A stretch of 64,000 bases of DNA, taken from assembly GCA_026168455.1 (NCBI GenBank), contig CM047431.1, positions 65,988,147 to 66,052,146 on the forward strand. Reading direction: 5' to 3'. The notes beneath the pieces were generated by a model. It made no database searches. It was not told the origin of the DNA and saw only the letters and a list, made by a program, of their open reading frames with translations. Each line of letters starts with the position of its first letter. Position 1 is the stretch's first letter. The stretch is from Theocolax elegans. Its lineage: Eukaryota > Arthropoda > Insecta > Hymenoptera > Cerocephalidae. Both the position numbers and the translations under genes were made by a program. This document shows, piece by piece, positions 26,231 to 39,900 of this stretch.

Positions 26231-29200
26231 AGAAGTGAATTTTTTCAAAAAATTTGATTTTGTTCCCCGGCCGAGATGATCAATTACAAATGCATTTTTA
26301 TGTGCCCTAATCACACATATAAACGGCCAAAACGTCTATTTTTTTGAATATTTTAATTTCGTTCCCCGGCCGAGATAATCAATACAAATGCATTTTTATG
26401 TGCATAGTCACACATATAAACGGCCAAAACGTCTATTTTCTCAAATTTTAGATTTAGTTTTCCGGCCGAAATGAACAAATACAAATGCATTTTTATGTGT
26501 ATATTCACACATATAAACGGCCAGAAGTGAAATTTCAAAATTTTAGATTTCGTTCACCGGCCGGGATGATTAAATACAAATGCATTTTTATGTGCATAAT
26601 CACACATATAAACGGCCCTAAACGTGCATTTTTTCAATATCTAAGATTTCCTTCCCCGCCGGGGTAATCAATACAAATGCATTTTTATGTGTAAATTCAC
26701 ACATATAAATGGCCAGAAGTGAATTTTTCAAATTTTAGATTTCGGTCCCAGGCCGAGATGATCAAATACAAATTTTTATGTGTATAATCACACATATAAA
26801 CGGCCCGAAGTGAATTTTTCAAAATTGTAGATTTCGTTCCCCGGCCGGTATGATCAAATACAAATGCATGTTTAGGTGTAGATTCACACATATAAACGGC
26901 CAAAACTTCTATTTTTTCAAAATTTTAGATTTCTTTCCCCGGCCGAGATGATCAAATACATATGCATTTTTATGTGCATAATCACACATATAAACGGCCA
27001 GAAGTGAATTTTCAAAAAATTAGACTTTGTTCCCCGGCCGGGAAGATCAATTACAAATGCATTTTTATGTGTATATTCACACATATAAATAGCCAAAACG
27101 CGAATTTTTTAAAATTTTAGATTTTGTTCCCCGGCCGAGATGATCAATTACAAATGCATTTTTATGTGCCTAATCACACATATAAACGGCCTAAACGTGC
27201 ATTTTTTCAATATCTAAGATTTCCTCCCCGCCCGGGTTAATCAAATACAAATGCATTTTTATGTGTATATGCACATATATAAACTACCAGAAATGAATTT
27301 TTCAAAATTTTAGATTTCGTTCCCCGGCCGCGATGATAAATTACAAATGCATTTTTATGTGCATAATCACACATATAAACGGCCAAAACGTCTATTTTTT
27401 CAAAATTTTAGATTTCGTTCCCCGGCCGGGATGATCAAATACAAATGCATTTTTATGTCTATATTCACACATATAAACGGCCAGAAGTGAATTTTTCCAA
27501 ATTTTAGATTTCGTTCCTCACCGAGATGATCAATTACAAATGCATTTTTATGTGCATAATCACACATATAAACGGCCAAAACGTCTATTTTTTCAATATT
27601 TTAAATTTCGTTCCCCGGCCGAGATGATCAATTACAAATGCATTTTTATGTGTATATTCACACATATAAACGGCCAGAAGTGAAATTTCAAATTTTAGAT
27701 TTCGATCCCCGGCCGGGATCATCAATTACAAATGCATTTTTATCTGCCTAATCACACATATAAACGGCCAAAACGTGCATTTTTTCATATCTAAGATTTC
27801 CTTCCCCGCCGGGGTTAATCAAATACAAATGCATTTTTATGTGTAAATTCACACATATAATGGCCAGAAGTGAATTTTTCAAAATGTTAGATTTCGTTCC
27901 ATGGCCGAGATGAACAAATACAAATGCATTTTTATGTGCATAATCACACTTATAAACGACCAAAAGTTAAAAATTAAAAATTTTAGATTTCGTTCCCCGG
28001 CCGGGATGATCAAATACAAATGCATGTTTATGTGTCTATTCACACGTATAAACGGCCAAAACTTCTATTTTTTCAAAATTTTAGATTTCTTTCCCCGGCC
28101 GAGATGATCAATTACACATGCATTTTTATGTGTATATTCACACATATAAACAGCCAAAACCTGAATTTTTAAAAATTTAGATTTCGTTCCCTGGCCGGGA
28201 AGATCAATTACAAATGCATTTTTATGTGTATATTCACACATATAAATAGCCAAAACGCGAATTTTTTAAAATTTTAGATTTCGTTCCCCTGCCGAAATGA
28301 TCAATTACAAATGCATTTTTATGTGTATATTCACACATATAAATAGCCAAAACGCGAATTTTTTAGAATTTTCGATTTCGCTCCCCGGCCGAGATGATCA
28401 ATTACAAATGCATTTTTATGTGTAAATTCACACATATAAACAGCCAATAGGTGAATTTTTTAAAATTTTCGATTTCGTTCCCCTGCCGAGATGATCAATT
28501 ACAAATGCATTTTTATGTGTATATTCACACATATAACTGGCCAGAAGTGAATTTTCAAAAAATTAGACTTTGTTCCCCGGCCGGGTATGATCAATTACAA
28601 ATGCATTTTTATGTGTATATTCACACATATAACTGGCCAGAAGTGAATTTTTCAAAAATTAGACTTTGTTCCCCGGCCGGGATGATCAATTACATATGCA
28701 TTTTTATGTGTATATTCACACATATAACCGGCCAGAAGTGAATTTTTCAAAAAATTAGATTTTGTTCCCCGGCCAGGATGATCAATTACATATGCATTTT
28801 TATGTGTTTATTCACACATATAACTGGCCAGAAGTGAATTTTTCAAAAAATTAGACTTTGTTCCCCGGCCGGGATGATCAATTACAAATGCATTTTTATG
28901 TGTATATTCGCACATATAACTGGCCAGAAGTGAATTTTTCAAAAAATTAGACTTTGTTCCCCGGCCGGGATGATCAATTACATATGCATTTTTATGTGTA
29001 TATTCACACAAATAACTGGCCAGAAGTGAATTTTTCAAAAAATTAGACTTTGTTCCCCGGCCGGGATGATCAATTACATATGCATTTTTATGTGTATATT
29101 CACACATATAACCGGCCAGAAGTGAATTTTTCAAAAAATTAGATTTTGTTCCCCGGCCAGGATGATCAATTACATATGCATTTTTATGTGTTTATTCACA

Positions 29201-29400
29201 CATATAACTGGCCAGAAGTGAATTTTTCAAAAAATTAGACTTTGTTCCCCGGCCGGGATGATCAATTACAAATGCATTTTTATGTGTATATTCGCACATA
29301 TAACTGGCCAGAAGTGAATTTTTCAAAAAATTAGACTTTGTTCCCCGGCCGGGATGATCAATTACATATGCATTTTTATGTGTATATTCACACAAATAAA
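26231..29400 (+). repeat. Daughter copy of the 3.28-kb tandem duplication, with a 4-mer expansion
   Basis: No gene is present. The order matches 22.96-26.2 kb without the five garbled monomers. In the AACTGGCCAGAAG cluster the rare GTGTTTATTC monomer, present once in the parent (about 26,012), appears at about 28,805 and again at about 29,189. The 384-bp spacing is exactly four monomers, a local tandem expansion confined to this copy. Its left junction near 26,230 is chimeric. Confidence 0.83.
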
Positions 29401-31734
29401 CGGCCAGAAGTGAATTTTCAAAATTTTAGATTTCGGTCGCCGGCCGGGTTGATTAATTACAAATGCATTTTTATGTGTTTATTCACACATATAAACAGTC
29501 AAATCGTGAATTTTTTAAAATTTTAGATTTCGTTCCCTGGCCGGGATGATCTAATACAAATGCACTTTTATGTGTAAATTCACACATATAAACGGTCAAA
29601 ACGTCTATTTTTTCAATATTTAAAATTTCGTGTCCCGGACGAGATGATCAAATACAAATGCATTTTTATGTGTATATTCACATATATAAACAAGGACCAG
29701 AAGTGAATTTTTCAAAATTGTAGATTTCGTTCCCCGGCCGGTATGATCAATTACAAATGCATGTTTATGTGCATATTCACACATGTAAATGGCCGGAAGT
29801 GAATTTTTCAAAATTTTAGATTTTGTTCCCCGGCCGAGATGATCAATTACATATGCATTTTTATGTGTATATTCACACATATAAACGGCCAGAAGTGAAT
29901 TTTTCAAAAAATTAGACTTTGTTCCCCGGCCGGGATGATCAATTACATATGCATTTTTATGTGTATATTCCCACATATAAACGGCCAGAAGTGAATTTTT
30001 CAAAAAATTAGATTTTGTTCCCCGGCCAGGATGATCAATTACATATGCATTTTTATGTGTATATTCACACATATAAACGGCCAGAAGTGAATTTTCAAAA
30101 TTTTAGATTTCAGTCGCCGGCCAGGATGATAAATTACAAATGCATTTTTATGTGTTTATTCACACATATAAACAGTCAAATCGTGAATTTTTTAAAATTT
30201 TAGATTTCGTTCCCTGGCCAGCATGATCAATTACATATGCATTTTTATGTGTATATTCACACATATAAACGGCCTAAACGTGCATTTTTTCAATATCTAA
30301 GATTTCCTCCCCGCGCGGGTTAATCAAATACAAATGTATTTTTTGTGTATATTCACACATATAAACGACCAGAAGTGAATTTTTCAAAATTTTAGATTTC
30401 GCTCCCCGGCCGAGATGATCAATTACAAATGCATTTATATATGTATATTCACACATATAAACAGCCAAAGCCTGAATTTTTCAAAATTTTAGATTTTGTT
30501 CCCCGGCCGAGATGATCAATTACAAATGCATTTTTATGTGCATAATCACACATATAAACTGCCAAAACGTCTATTTTTTCAATATTTTAAATTTCGTTCC
30601 CCGGCCGAGATGATCAATTACAAATGCATTTTTATGTGTATATTCACACATATAAATGACCAGAAGTGAATTTTTCAAAATATTAGATTTTGATCCCCGG
30701 CCGAGATGATCAAATACAAATGCATTTTTACGTGTATATTATAAACGGCCTAAACGTGCATTTTTTCAATATCTAAGAATTCCGTCCCCGCCCGGGTTAT
30801 TCAAATACAAATGTATTTTTTTGTGTATATTCACACATATAAACGACCAGAAGTGAATATTTCAAAATTTTAGATTTCGTTCCCCGGCCGGGATGATCAA
30901 TTACAAATGCATTTTTATGTGCATAATCACACATATAAACTGCCAAAACGTCTATTTTTTCAATATTTTAAATTTCGTTCCCCGGCCGAGATGATCAATT
31001 ACAAATGCATTTTTATGTGTATATTCACACATATAAATGACCAGAAGTGAATTTTTCAAAATATTAGATTTTGATCCCCGGCCGGGATGATCAAATACAA
31101 ATGCATTTTTATGTGTATATTCACACATATAATTGGCCCGAAGTGAATTTTTCAAAGTTTTCGATTTCGTTCCCCGGCCGAGATGATCAAATACAAATGC
31201 ATTTTTATGTGAATATTCACACATATAAACGGCCAGAAGTGAATTTTTCCAAATTTTAGATTTCGTTCCCCGCCCGGGTTAATCAAATACAAATGTATTT
31301 TTTTGTGTATATTCACTCATATAAACGACCAGAAGTGAATTTTTCAAAATATTAGATTTTGATACCCGGCCGGGATGATCAAATACAAATGCATTTTTAT
31401 GTGTATATTCACACATATAAATGACCAGAAGTGAATTTTTCAAAATATTAGATTTTGATCCCCGGCCGGGATGATCAAATACAAATGCATTTTTATGTGT
31501 ATATTCACACATATAATTGGCCCGAAGTGAATTTTTCAAAGTTTTCGATTTCGTTCCCCGGCCGAGATGATCAAATACAAATGCATTTTTACGTGTATAT
31601 TCACACATATAAACGGCCAGAAGTGAATTTTTCAAAATTTTAGATTTCGTTCTCCGGCCGGGATGATCAAATACAAATGCATTTTTATGTGTATATTCAC
31701 ACATATAATTGGCCCGAAGTGAATTTTTCAAAGT
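29401..31734 (+). repeat. Second copy of the 18.7-21.2 kb segment
   Basis: No gene is present. The monomer order and rare markers match 18,715-21,245: the GCACTTTTATG monomer (about 29,563), AACAAGGACCAG (about 29,690), CCCCGCGCGGG (about 30,310), CCGTCCCCGCCCGGG (about 30,782) and TTCTCCGGCCGGG (31,650). The offset is about 10,685 bp at first, 10,680 bp near 20.4/31.07 kb and 10,490 bp after that, because one 192-bp dimer present in the left copy is missing here. A 7-bp loss of CACACAT at about 30,740 is private to this copy. Confidence 0.84.
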
Positions 31735-32215
31735 TTTCGATTTCGTTCCCGGCCGAGCTGATCGAATACAAATGCATTTTTACGTGTATATTCACACATA
31801 TAAACGGCCAGAAGTGAATTTTTCAACATTTTAGATTTCGTTCCCCGGCCGGGATGATTAATTACAAATGCATTTTTACGTGTATATTCACACATATAAC
31901 GGCCAGAAGTGAATTTTTCAAAATTTTAGATTTCGTTCCCCGGCCGGGATGATTAATTACAAAGCCTTTTTTACGTGTATATTCACACATATAACGGCCA
32001 GAAGTGATTTTCAAAATTTTAGGATTTCGTTCCCCGGCCGGGATGATTAATTACCAAAGCATTTTTATGTGCCTAATCACACATATAACGGCCCAAAACG
32101 TCTATTTTTTTCAATAATTTAAATATATTTCGTGTCCCGGCCGAGATGATCAACTACAAATGCATTTTATGTGTATATTCACACATATAACGTCAGTGAT
32201 TTTTCAATTTCGGGA
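31735..32215 (+). other. Indel-rich patch with a collapsed monomer
   Basis: About 480 bp with many single-base changes relative to clean neighbours (GAGCTGATCGAATAC, TTTCAACATTTTAG, ACAAAGCCTTTTTTACG, CATATAACGG, TTACCAAAGC, CAATAATTTAAATATATTTCG). At about 32,190-32,212 a monomer is collapsed: the tail and the GC core are almost gone and the sequence runs ACGTCAGTGATTTTTC then AATTTCGGGATGAAC. The following clean section repeats similar content. Either an assembly error or a real deletion could be responsible. Confidence 0.6.
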
Positions 32216-33735
32216 TGAACAATACAAATGCATTTTTATGTGTATATTCACACATATAAACGGCCAGAAATGAATTTTTCAAAATATTAGATTTTGATCC
32301 CCGGCCGGGATGATCAAATACAAATGCATTTTTATGTGTATATTCACACATATAATTGGCCCGAAGTGAATTTTTCAAAGTTTTCGATTTCGTTCCCCGG
32401 CCGAGATGATCAAATACAAATGCATTTTTACGTGTATATTCACACATATAAACGGCCAGAAGTGAATTTTTCAAAATTTTAGATTTCGTTCCCCGGCCGG
32501 GATGATTAATTACAAAAGCATTTTTATGTGCCTAATCACACATATAAACGGCCAAAACGTCTATTTTTTCAATATTTAAAATTTCGTGTCCCGGCCGAGA
32601 TGATCAAATACAAATGCATTTTTATGTGTATATTCACACATAAACGGCCAGAAGTGAATTTTTCAAAATTTTCGATTTCGTTCCCCGGCCGGGATGAACA
32701 ATACAAATGCATTTTTATGTGTATATTCACACATATAAACGGCCAGAAATGAATTTTTCAAAATATTAGATTTTGATCCCCGGCCGGGATGATCAAATAC
32801 AAATGCATTTTTATGTGTATATTCACACATATAATTGGCCCGAAGTGAATTTTTCAAAGTTTTCGATTTCGTTCCCCGGCCGAGATGATCAAATACAAAT
32901 GCATTTTTACGTGTATATTCACACATATAAACGGCCAGAAGTGAATTTTTCAAAATTTTAGATTTCGTTCCCCGGCCGGGATGATTAATTACAAATGCAT
33001 TTTTACGTGTATATTCACACATATAAACGGCCAGAAGTGAATTTTTCAAAATTTTAGATTTCGTTCCCCGGCCGGGATGATTAATTACAAAAGCATTTTT
33101 ATGTGCCTAATCACACATATAAACGGCCAAAACGTCTATTTTTTCAATATTTAAAATTTCGTGTCCCGGCCGAGATGATCAAATACAAATGCATTTTTAT
33201 GTGTATATTCACACATACAAACGGCCAGAAGTGAATTTTTCAAAATTTTAGATTTCGTTCCCCGGCCGGGATGATTAATTACAAAAGCATTTTTATGTGC
33301 CTAATCACACATATAAACGGCCAAAACGTCTATTTTTTCAATATTTAAAATTTCGTGTCCCGGCCGAGATGATCAATTACAAATGCATTTTTATGTGCAT
33401 AATCACACATATAAACGGCCTAAACGTGCATTTTTTCAATATCTAAGATGTCCTTCCCCGCCCGGGTTAATCAAATACAAATGTATTTTTTTGTGTATAT
33501 TCACACATATAAACGACCAGAAGTGATTTTTTCAAAATTTTAGATTTCGTTCCCCGCCAAGATGATCAATTACAAATGCAATTTTATGTGCATAATCACA
33601 CATATAAACGGCCAAAACGTCTATATTTTAAAAATTTTAGATTTAGTTCCCCGGCCGTAATGAACAAATACAAATGCATTTTTATGTGTATATTCACACA
33701 TATAAACGGCCAGAAGTGAATTTTTTAAAGTTTTC
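32216..33735 (+). repeat. Satellite block with 5-mer tandem copies
   Basis: No gene is present. About 32,216-32,510 and 32,695-32,985 are tandem copies at an offset of 479 bp (5 monomers). A shorter cassette, AAAAGCATTTTTATG with CCTAATC followed by a GTGTCCCGGCCGAG core, appears at about 32,510, 33,085 and 33,285. The AATGAACAAATAC and GGCCGTAATG monomers that open the right half first appear at about 33,655. Confidence 0.82.
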
Positions 33736-34669
33736 GATTTCGTTCCCCGGCCGAGATGATCAAATACAAATTTTTATGTGTATATTCACACATATAAACC
33801 GCCAGAAGTGAATATTTCAAAATTTAAGATTTCGATCCCCGGCCGGGATGATCAAATACAAGTACATTTTTATGTGTATATTCACACATGTAAACGGCCC
33901 GAAGTGAATTTTTCAAAGTTTTCGATTTCGTTCCCCGGCCGTAATGAACAAATACAAATGCCTTTTTATGTGTATATTCACACATATAAACGGCCAGAAG
34001 TGAATTTTTCAAAATTTTCGATTTCGTTCCCCGGCCGTAATGAACAAATACAAATGCCTTTTTATGTGTATATTCACACATATAAACGGCCAGAAGTGAA
34101 TTTTTCAAAATTTAAGATTTCGATCCCCGGCCGTAATGAACAAATACAAATGCATTTTTATGTGTATATTCACACATATAAACGGCCAGAAGTGAATTTT
34201 TCAAAGTTTTCGATTTCGTTCCCCGGCCGAGATGTTCAAATACAAATTTTTATGTGTATATTCACACATATAAACCGCCAGAAGTGAATATTTCAAAATT
34301 TAAGATTTCGATCCCCGGCCGGGATGATCAAATACAAGTACATTTTTATGTGTATATTCACACATGTAAACGGCCCGAAGTGAATTTTTCAAAGTTTTCG
34401 ATTTCGTTCCCCGGCCGTAATGAACAAATACAAATGCCTTTTTATGTGTATATTCACACATATAAACGGCCAGAAGTGAATTTTTCAAAATTTTCGATTT
34501 CGTTCCCCGGCCGTAATGAACAAATACAAATGCGTTTTTATGTGTATATTCACACATATAAACGGCCAGAAGTGAATTTTTCAAAATTTAAGATTTCGAT
34601 CCCCGGCCGGGATGATCAAATAAAAGTGCATTTTTATGTGTATATTCACACATATAAACGGCCTAAACG
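33736..34669 (+). repeat. Two tandem copies of a 5-mer (476 bp)
   Basis: About 33,735-34,130 and 34,211-34,606 match at a constant offset of 476 bp. Markers are a GCAT-deleted ACAAATTTTTATG monomer, TAAACCGCCAGAAG, AAGTACATTTTTATG with ACATGTAAACGG, and two GCCTTTTTATG monomers. The exact spacing and low divergence point to a recent duplication. The run stays open on the plus strand for about 170 codons twice; this is a phasing effect. Confidence 0.85.
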
Positions 34670-36979
34670 TGCATTTTTTCAATATCTAAGATTTCCTTCC
34701 CCGCCCAGGTTAAACAAATACAAATGTATTTTTTTGTGTATATTCACACATACAAACGACCAGAAGTGAATTTTTCAAAATTTTAGATTTCGGTCCCAGG
34801 CCGAGAAGATCAATTACAAATGCATTTTTATGTGCATAATCACACATATAAACGGCCAAAACGTCTATTTTTTCAAAATTTAATATTTCGTGTCCCGGCC
34901 GAGATGATCAAATACAAATGCATTTTTATGTGTATATTCACACATATAAACGGCCAGAAATGAATTTTTCAAAATATTAGATTTTGATCCCCGGCCGGGA
35001 TGATTAAATACAAGTGCATTTTTATGTGTATATGCACATATATAAACGGCCCGAAGTGAATTTTTCAAAGTTTTCGATTTCGTTCCCCGGCCGAGATGAT
35101 CAAATACAAATTTTTATGTGTATATTCACACATATAAACGGCCAGAAGTGAATTTTTCAAAATTTTAGATTTCGTTCCCCGGCCGGGATGATCAATTACA
35201 AATGCATTTTTATGTGTATATTCACACAAATCAACGGCCAGAAGTGAATTTTTCAAAATTTTAGATTTCGTTCCCCGGCCGAGATAATTAATTACAAATG
35301 CATTTTTATGTGCATAATCACACATATAAACGGCCTAAACGTGCATTTTTTCAATATCTAAGATTTCCTTCCCCGCCCGGGTTAATCAAATACAAATGTA
35401 TTTTTTTGTGTATATTCACACATATAAACGACCAGACGTGAATTTTTCAAAATTTTAGATTTCGTTCCCCGGCCGAGATGATTAATTACAAATGCATTTT
35501 TATGTGCATAATCACACATATAAACGGCCTAAACGTGCATTTTTTTCAATATCTAAGATTTCCTTCCTCGCCCGGGTTAATCAAATACAAATGTATTTTT
35601 TTGTGTATATTCACACATATAAACGACCAGAAGTGAATTATCAAAATTTTAAATATCTGTCCCAGGCCGAGATGATCAATTACAAATGCATTTTTATGTG
35701 CATAATCACACATATAAACTGCCAAAACGTCTATTTTTTCAATATTTAAAATGTCGTGTCCCGGACGAGATGATCAAATACAAATGCATTTTTATGTGTA
35801 TATTCACATATATAAACGACCAGAAGTGAATTTTTCAAAATTTTAGATTTCGTTCCCCGGCCGGGATGATTAATTACAAATGCATTTTTATGTGCATAAT
35901 CACACATATAAACGGCCTAAACGTGCATTTTTTCAATATCTAAGATTTCCTTCCTCGCCCGGGTTATTCAAATACAAATGCATTTTTTTGTGTATATTCA
36001 CACATATAAACGACCAGAAGTGAATTTTTCAAAATTTTAGATTTCGGTCCCAGGCCGAGATGATCAATTACAAATACATTTTTATGTGCATAGTCACACA
36101 TATAAACGGCCAAAACGTCTATTTTTTCAAAATTTTAGATTTAGTTCCCCGGCCGAAATGAACAAATACAAATGCATTTTTATGTGTATATTCACATATA
36201 TAAACAACGACCAGAAGTGAATTTTTCAAAATTGTAGATTTCGTTCCCCGGCCGGTATGATCAATTACAAATGCATGTTTATGTGCATATTCACACATGT
36301 AAATGGCCAGAAGTGAATTTTTCAAAATTTTAGATTTCGATCCCCGGCCGGGATGATCAAATACAGATGCATTTTTATGTGCATAATCACACATATAAAC
36401 GGCCAAAACGTCTTTTTTTTCAATATTTAAAATTTCGTGTCCCGGACGAGATGATCAAATACAAATGCATTTTTATGTGTAAATTCACACATATAAACGG
36501 CCCGAAGTGAATTTTTCAAAATTTTCGATTTCGTGTCTCGGACGAGATGATCAAATACAAATGCATTTTTATGTGTATATTCATACATATAAACGACCAG
36601 AAGTGAATTTTTCAAAATTTTAGATTTCGGTCCCAGGCCGAGATGATTAATTACAAATGCATTTTTATGTGCATAATCACACATATAAACGGCCAAAACG
36701 TCTATTTTTTCAATATTTAAAATTTCGTGTCCTGGCCGAGATGATCAAATACAAATGCATTTTTATGTGTATATTCACACATATAAACGGCCAGAAGTGA
36801 ATTTTTCAAATTTTCGATTTCGTTCCCCGGCCGGGATGAACAATACAAATGCATTTTTATGTGTATATTCACACATATAAACGGCCAGAAGTGAATTTTT
36901 CAAAATTTTAGATTTCGTTCCCCGGCCGGGATGATTAATTACAAATGCATTTTTATGTGCATAATCACCATATAAACGG
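34670..36979 (+). repeat. Segment matching the tail of super-repeat unit 1
   Basis: No gene is present. From about 34,990 this matches about 42,690-44,690 at an offset near 7,709 bp. Shared rare markers are CACACAAATCAACGG (about 35,226 and 42,930), GAGATAATTAATTAC (about 35,281 and 42,986), GGGTTATTCAAATAC with a TGCATTTTTTTGTG stretch (about 35,960 and 43,670) and GTGTCTCGGACGAG (about 36,532 and 44,242). It therefore looks like the right end of a preceding super-repeat copy. Confidence 0.82.
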
Positions 36980-39900
36980 CCTAAACGTGCATTTTTTCAA
37001 TATCTAAGATTTCCTTCCTCGCCCGGGTTAATCAAATACAAATGTATTTTTTTGTGTATATTCACACATATAAACGACCAGAAGTGAATTTTTCAAAATT
37101 TTAGATTTCGGTCCCAGGCCGAGATGATCAATTACAAATGCATTTTTATGTGCATAATCACACATATAAACTGCCAAAACGTCTATTTTTTCAATATTTA
37201 AATGTCGTGTCCCGGACGAGATGATCAAATACAAATGCATTTTTATGTGTATATTCACATATATAAACGACCAGAAGTGAATTTTTCAAAATTTTAGATT
37301 TCGTTCCCCGGCCGGGATGATTAATTACAAATGCATTTTTATGTGCATAATCACACATATAAACGGCCAGAAGTGAATTTTTCAAAATTTTAGATTTCGG
37401 TCCCAGGCCGAGATGATCAATTACAAATGCATTTTTATGTGCATAATCACACATATAAACGGCCAAAACGTCTATTTTTTCAATATTTAAAATTTCGTGT
37501 CCCGGCCGAGATGATCAAATACAAATGCATTTTTATGTGTATATTCACACATATAAACGGCCAGAAGTGAATTTTTCAAAATTTTCGATTTCGTTCCCCG
37601 GCCGGGATGAACAATACAAATGCATATTTATGTGTATATTCACACATATAAACGGCCAGAAGTGAATTTTTCAAAATTTTAGATTTCGTTCCCCGCCGAG
37701 ATGATCAATTACAAATGCATTTTTATGTGTATATTCACACATATAAACGGCCCGAAGTGAATTTTTCAAAGTTTTCGATTTCGTTCCCCGGCCGAGATGA
37801 TCAAATACAAATTTTTATGTGTATATTCACACATATAAACGGCTAGAAGTGAATTTTTCAAAATTTTAGATTTCGTTCCCCGGCCGGGATGATTAATTAC
37901 AAATGCATTTTTATGTGCATAATCACACATATAAACGGCCTAAACGTGCATTTTTTCTATATCTAAGATTTCCTTCCTCGCCCGGGTTAATCAAATACAA
38001 ATGTATTTTTTTGTGTATATTCACACATATAAACGACCAGAAGTGAATTTTTCAAAATTTTAGATTTCGGTCCCAGGCCGAGATGATCAATTACAAATGT
38101 ATTTTTATGTGCATAGTCACAAATATAAACGGCCAAAACGTCTATTTTTTCAAAATTTTAGATTTAGTTCCCCGGCCGAAATGAACAAATACAAATGCAT
38201 TTTTATGTGTATATTCACACATATAAACGGCCAGAAGTGAATTTTTCAAAATTTAAGATTTCGATCCCCGGCCGGGATGATCAAATACAAGTGCATTTTT
38301 ATGTGTATATTCACACATATAAACGGCCCGAAGTGAATTTTCAAAGTTTTCGATTTCGTTCTCCGGCCGGTATGATCAATTACAAATGCATGTTTATGTG
38401 TATATTCACACATATAAACGGCCAGAAGTGAATTTTTCAAAATTATAAATTTCGTTCCCCGGCCGGGATGATTAATTACAATGCATTTTTATGTGCATAA
38501 TCACACATATAAACGGCCAAAACGTCTATTTTTTCAATATTTAAAATTTCGTATCCCTGACGAGATGATCAAATACAAATGCATATTTATGTGTATATTC
38601 ACATATATAAACAACGACCAGGAGTGAATTTTTCAAAATTGTAGATTTCGTTCCCCGGCCGGTATGATCAATTACAAATGCATGTTTATGTGCATATTCA
38701 CACATGTAAATGGCCAGAAGTGAATTTTTCAAAATTTTAGATTTCGATCCCCGGCCGGGATGATCAAATACAAATGCATTTTTACGTGTATATTCACACA
38801 TATAAACGGCCAGAAGTGAATTTTTCAAAATTTTAGATTTCGATCCCCGGCCGGGATGATCAAATACAAATGCATTTTTATGTGCATAATCACACATATA
38901 AACGGCCAAAACGTCTTTTTTTTCAATATTTAAAATTTCGTGTCCCGGACGAGATGATCAAATACAAATGCATTTTTATGTGTAAATTCACACATATAAA
39001 CGGCCCGAAGTGAATTTTTCAAAATTTTCGATTTCGTGTCCCGGACGAGATGATCAAATACAAATGCATTTTTATGTGTATATTCATACATATAAACGAC
39101 CAGAAGTGAATTTTTCAAAATTTTAGATTTCGGTCCCAGGCCGAGATGATTAATTACAAATGCATTTTTATGTGCATAATCACACATATAAACGGCCAAA
39201 ACGTCTATTTTTTCAATATTTAAAATTTCGTGTCCCGGCCGAGATGATCAAATACAAATGCATTTTTATGTGTATATTCACACATATAAACGGCCAGAAG
39301 TGAATTTTTCAAAATTTTCGATTTCGTTCCCCGGCCGGGATGAACAATACAAATGCATTTTTATGTGTATATTCACACATATAAACGGCCAGAAGTGAAT
39401 TTTTCAAAATTTAGATTTCGTTCCCCGGCCGGGAGATTAATTACAAATGCATTTTTATGTGCATAATCACACATATAAACGGCCTAAACGTGCATTTTTT
39501 CAATATCTAAGATTTCCTTCCTCGCCCGGGTTAATCAAATACAAATGTATTTTTTTGTGTATATTCACACATATAAACGACCAGAAGTGAATTTTTCAAA
39601 ATTTTAGATTTCGGTCCCAGGCCGAGATGATCAATTACAAATGCATTTTTATGTGCATAATCACACATATAAACTGCCAAAACGTCTATTTTTTCAATAT
39701 TTAAAATGTCGTGTCCCGGACGAGATGATCAAATACAAATGCATTTTTATGTGTATATTCACATATATAAACGACCAGAAGTGAATTTTTCAAAATTTAG
39801 ATTTCGTTCCCCGGCCGGGATGATTAATTACAAATGCATTTTTATGTGCATAATCACACATATAAACGGCCAGAAGTGAATTTTTCAAAATTTTAGATTT

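Noticed and set aside
32170..32215. Insertion-site scar or foreign junction
   Set aside because: The odd sequence is a monomer with internal deletions inside an indel-rich patch; both sides remain ordinary satellite in the same orientation and phase.
33778..34769. Two open frames of about 170 codons on the plus strand as a duplicated repeat-protein gene
   Set aside because: They are two copies of a 5-monomer satellite duplication. No domain is recognisable and the same DNA is also open on the minus strand.
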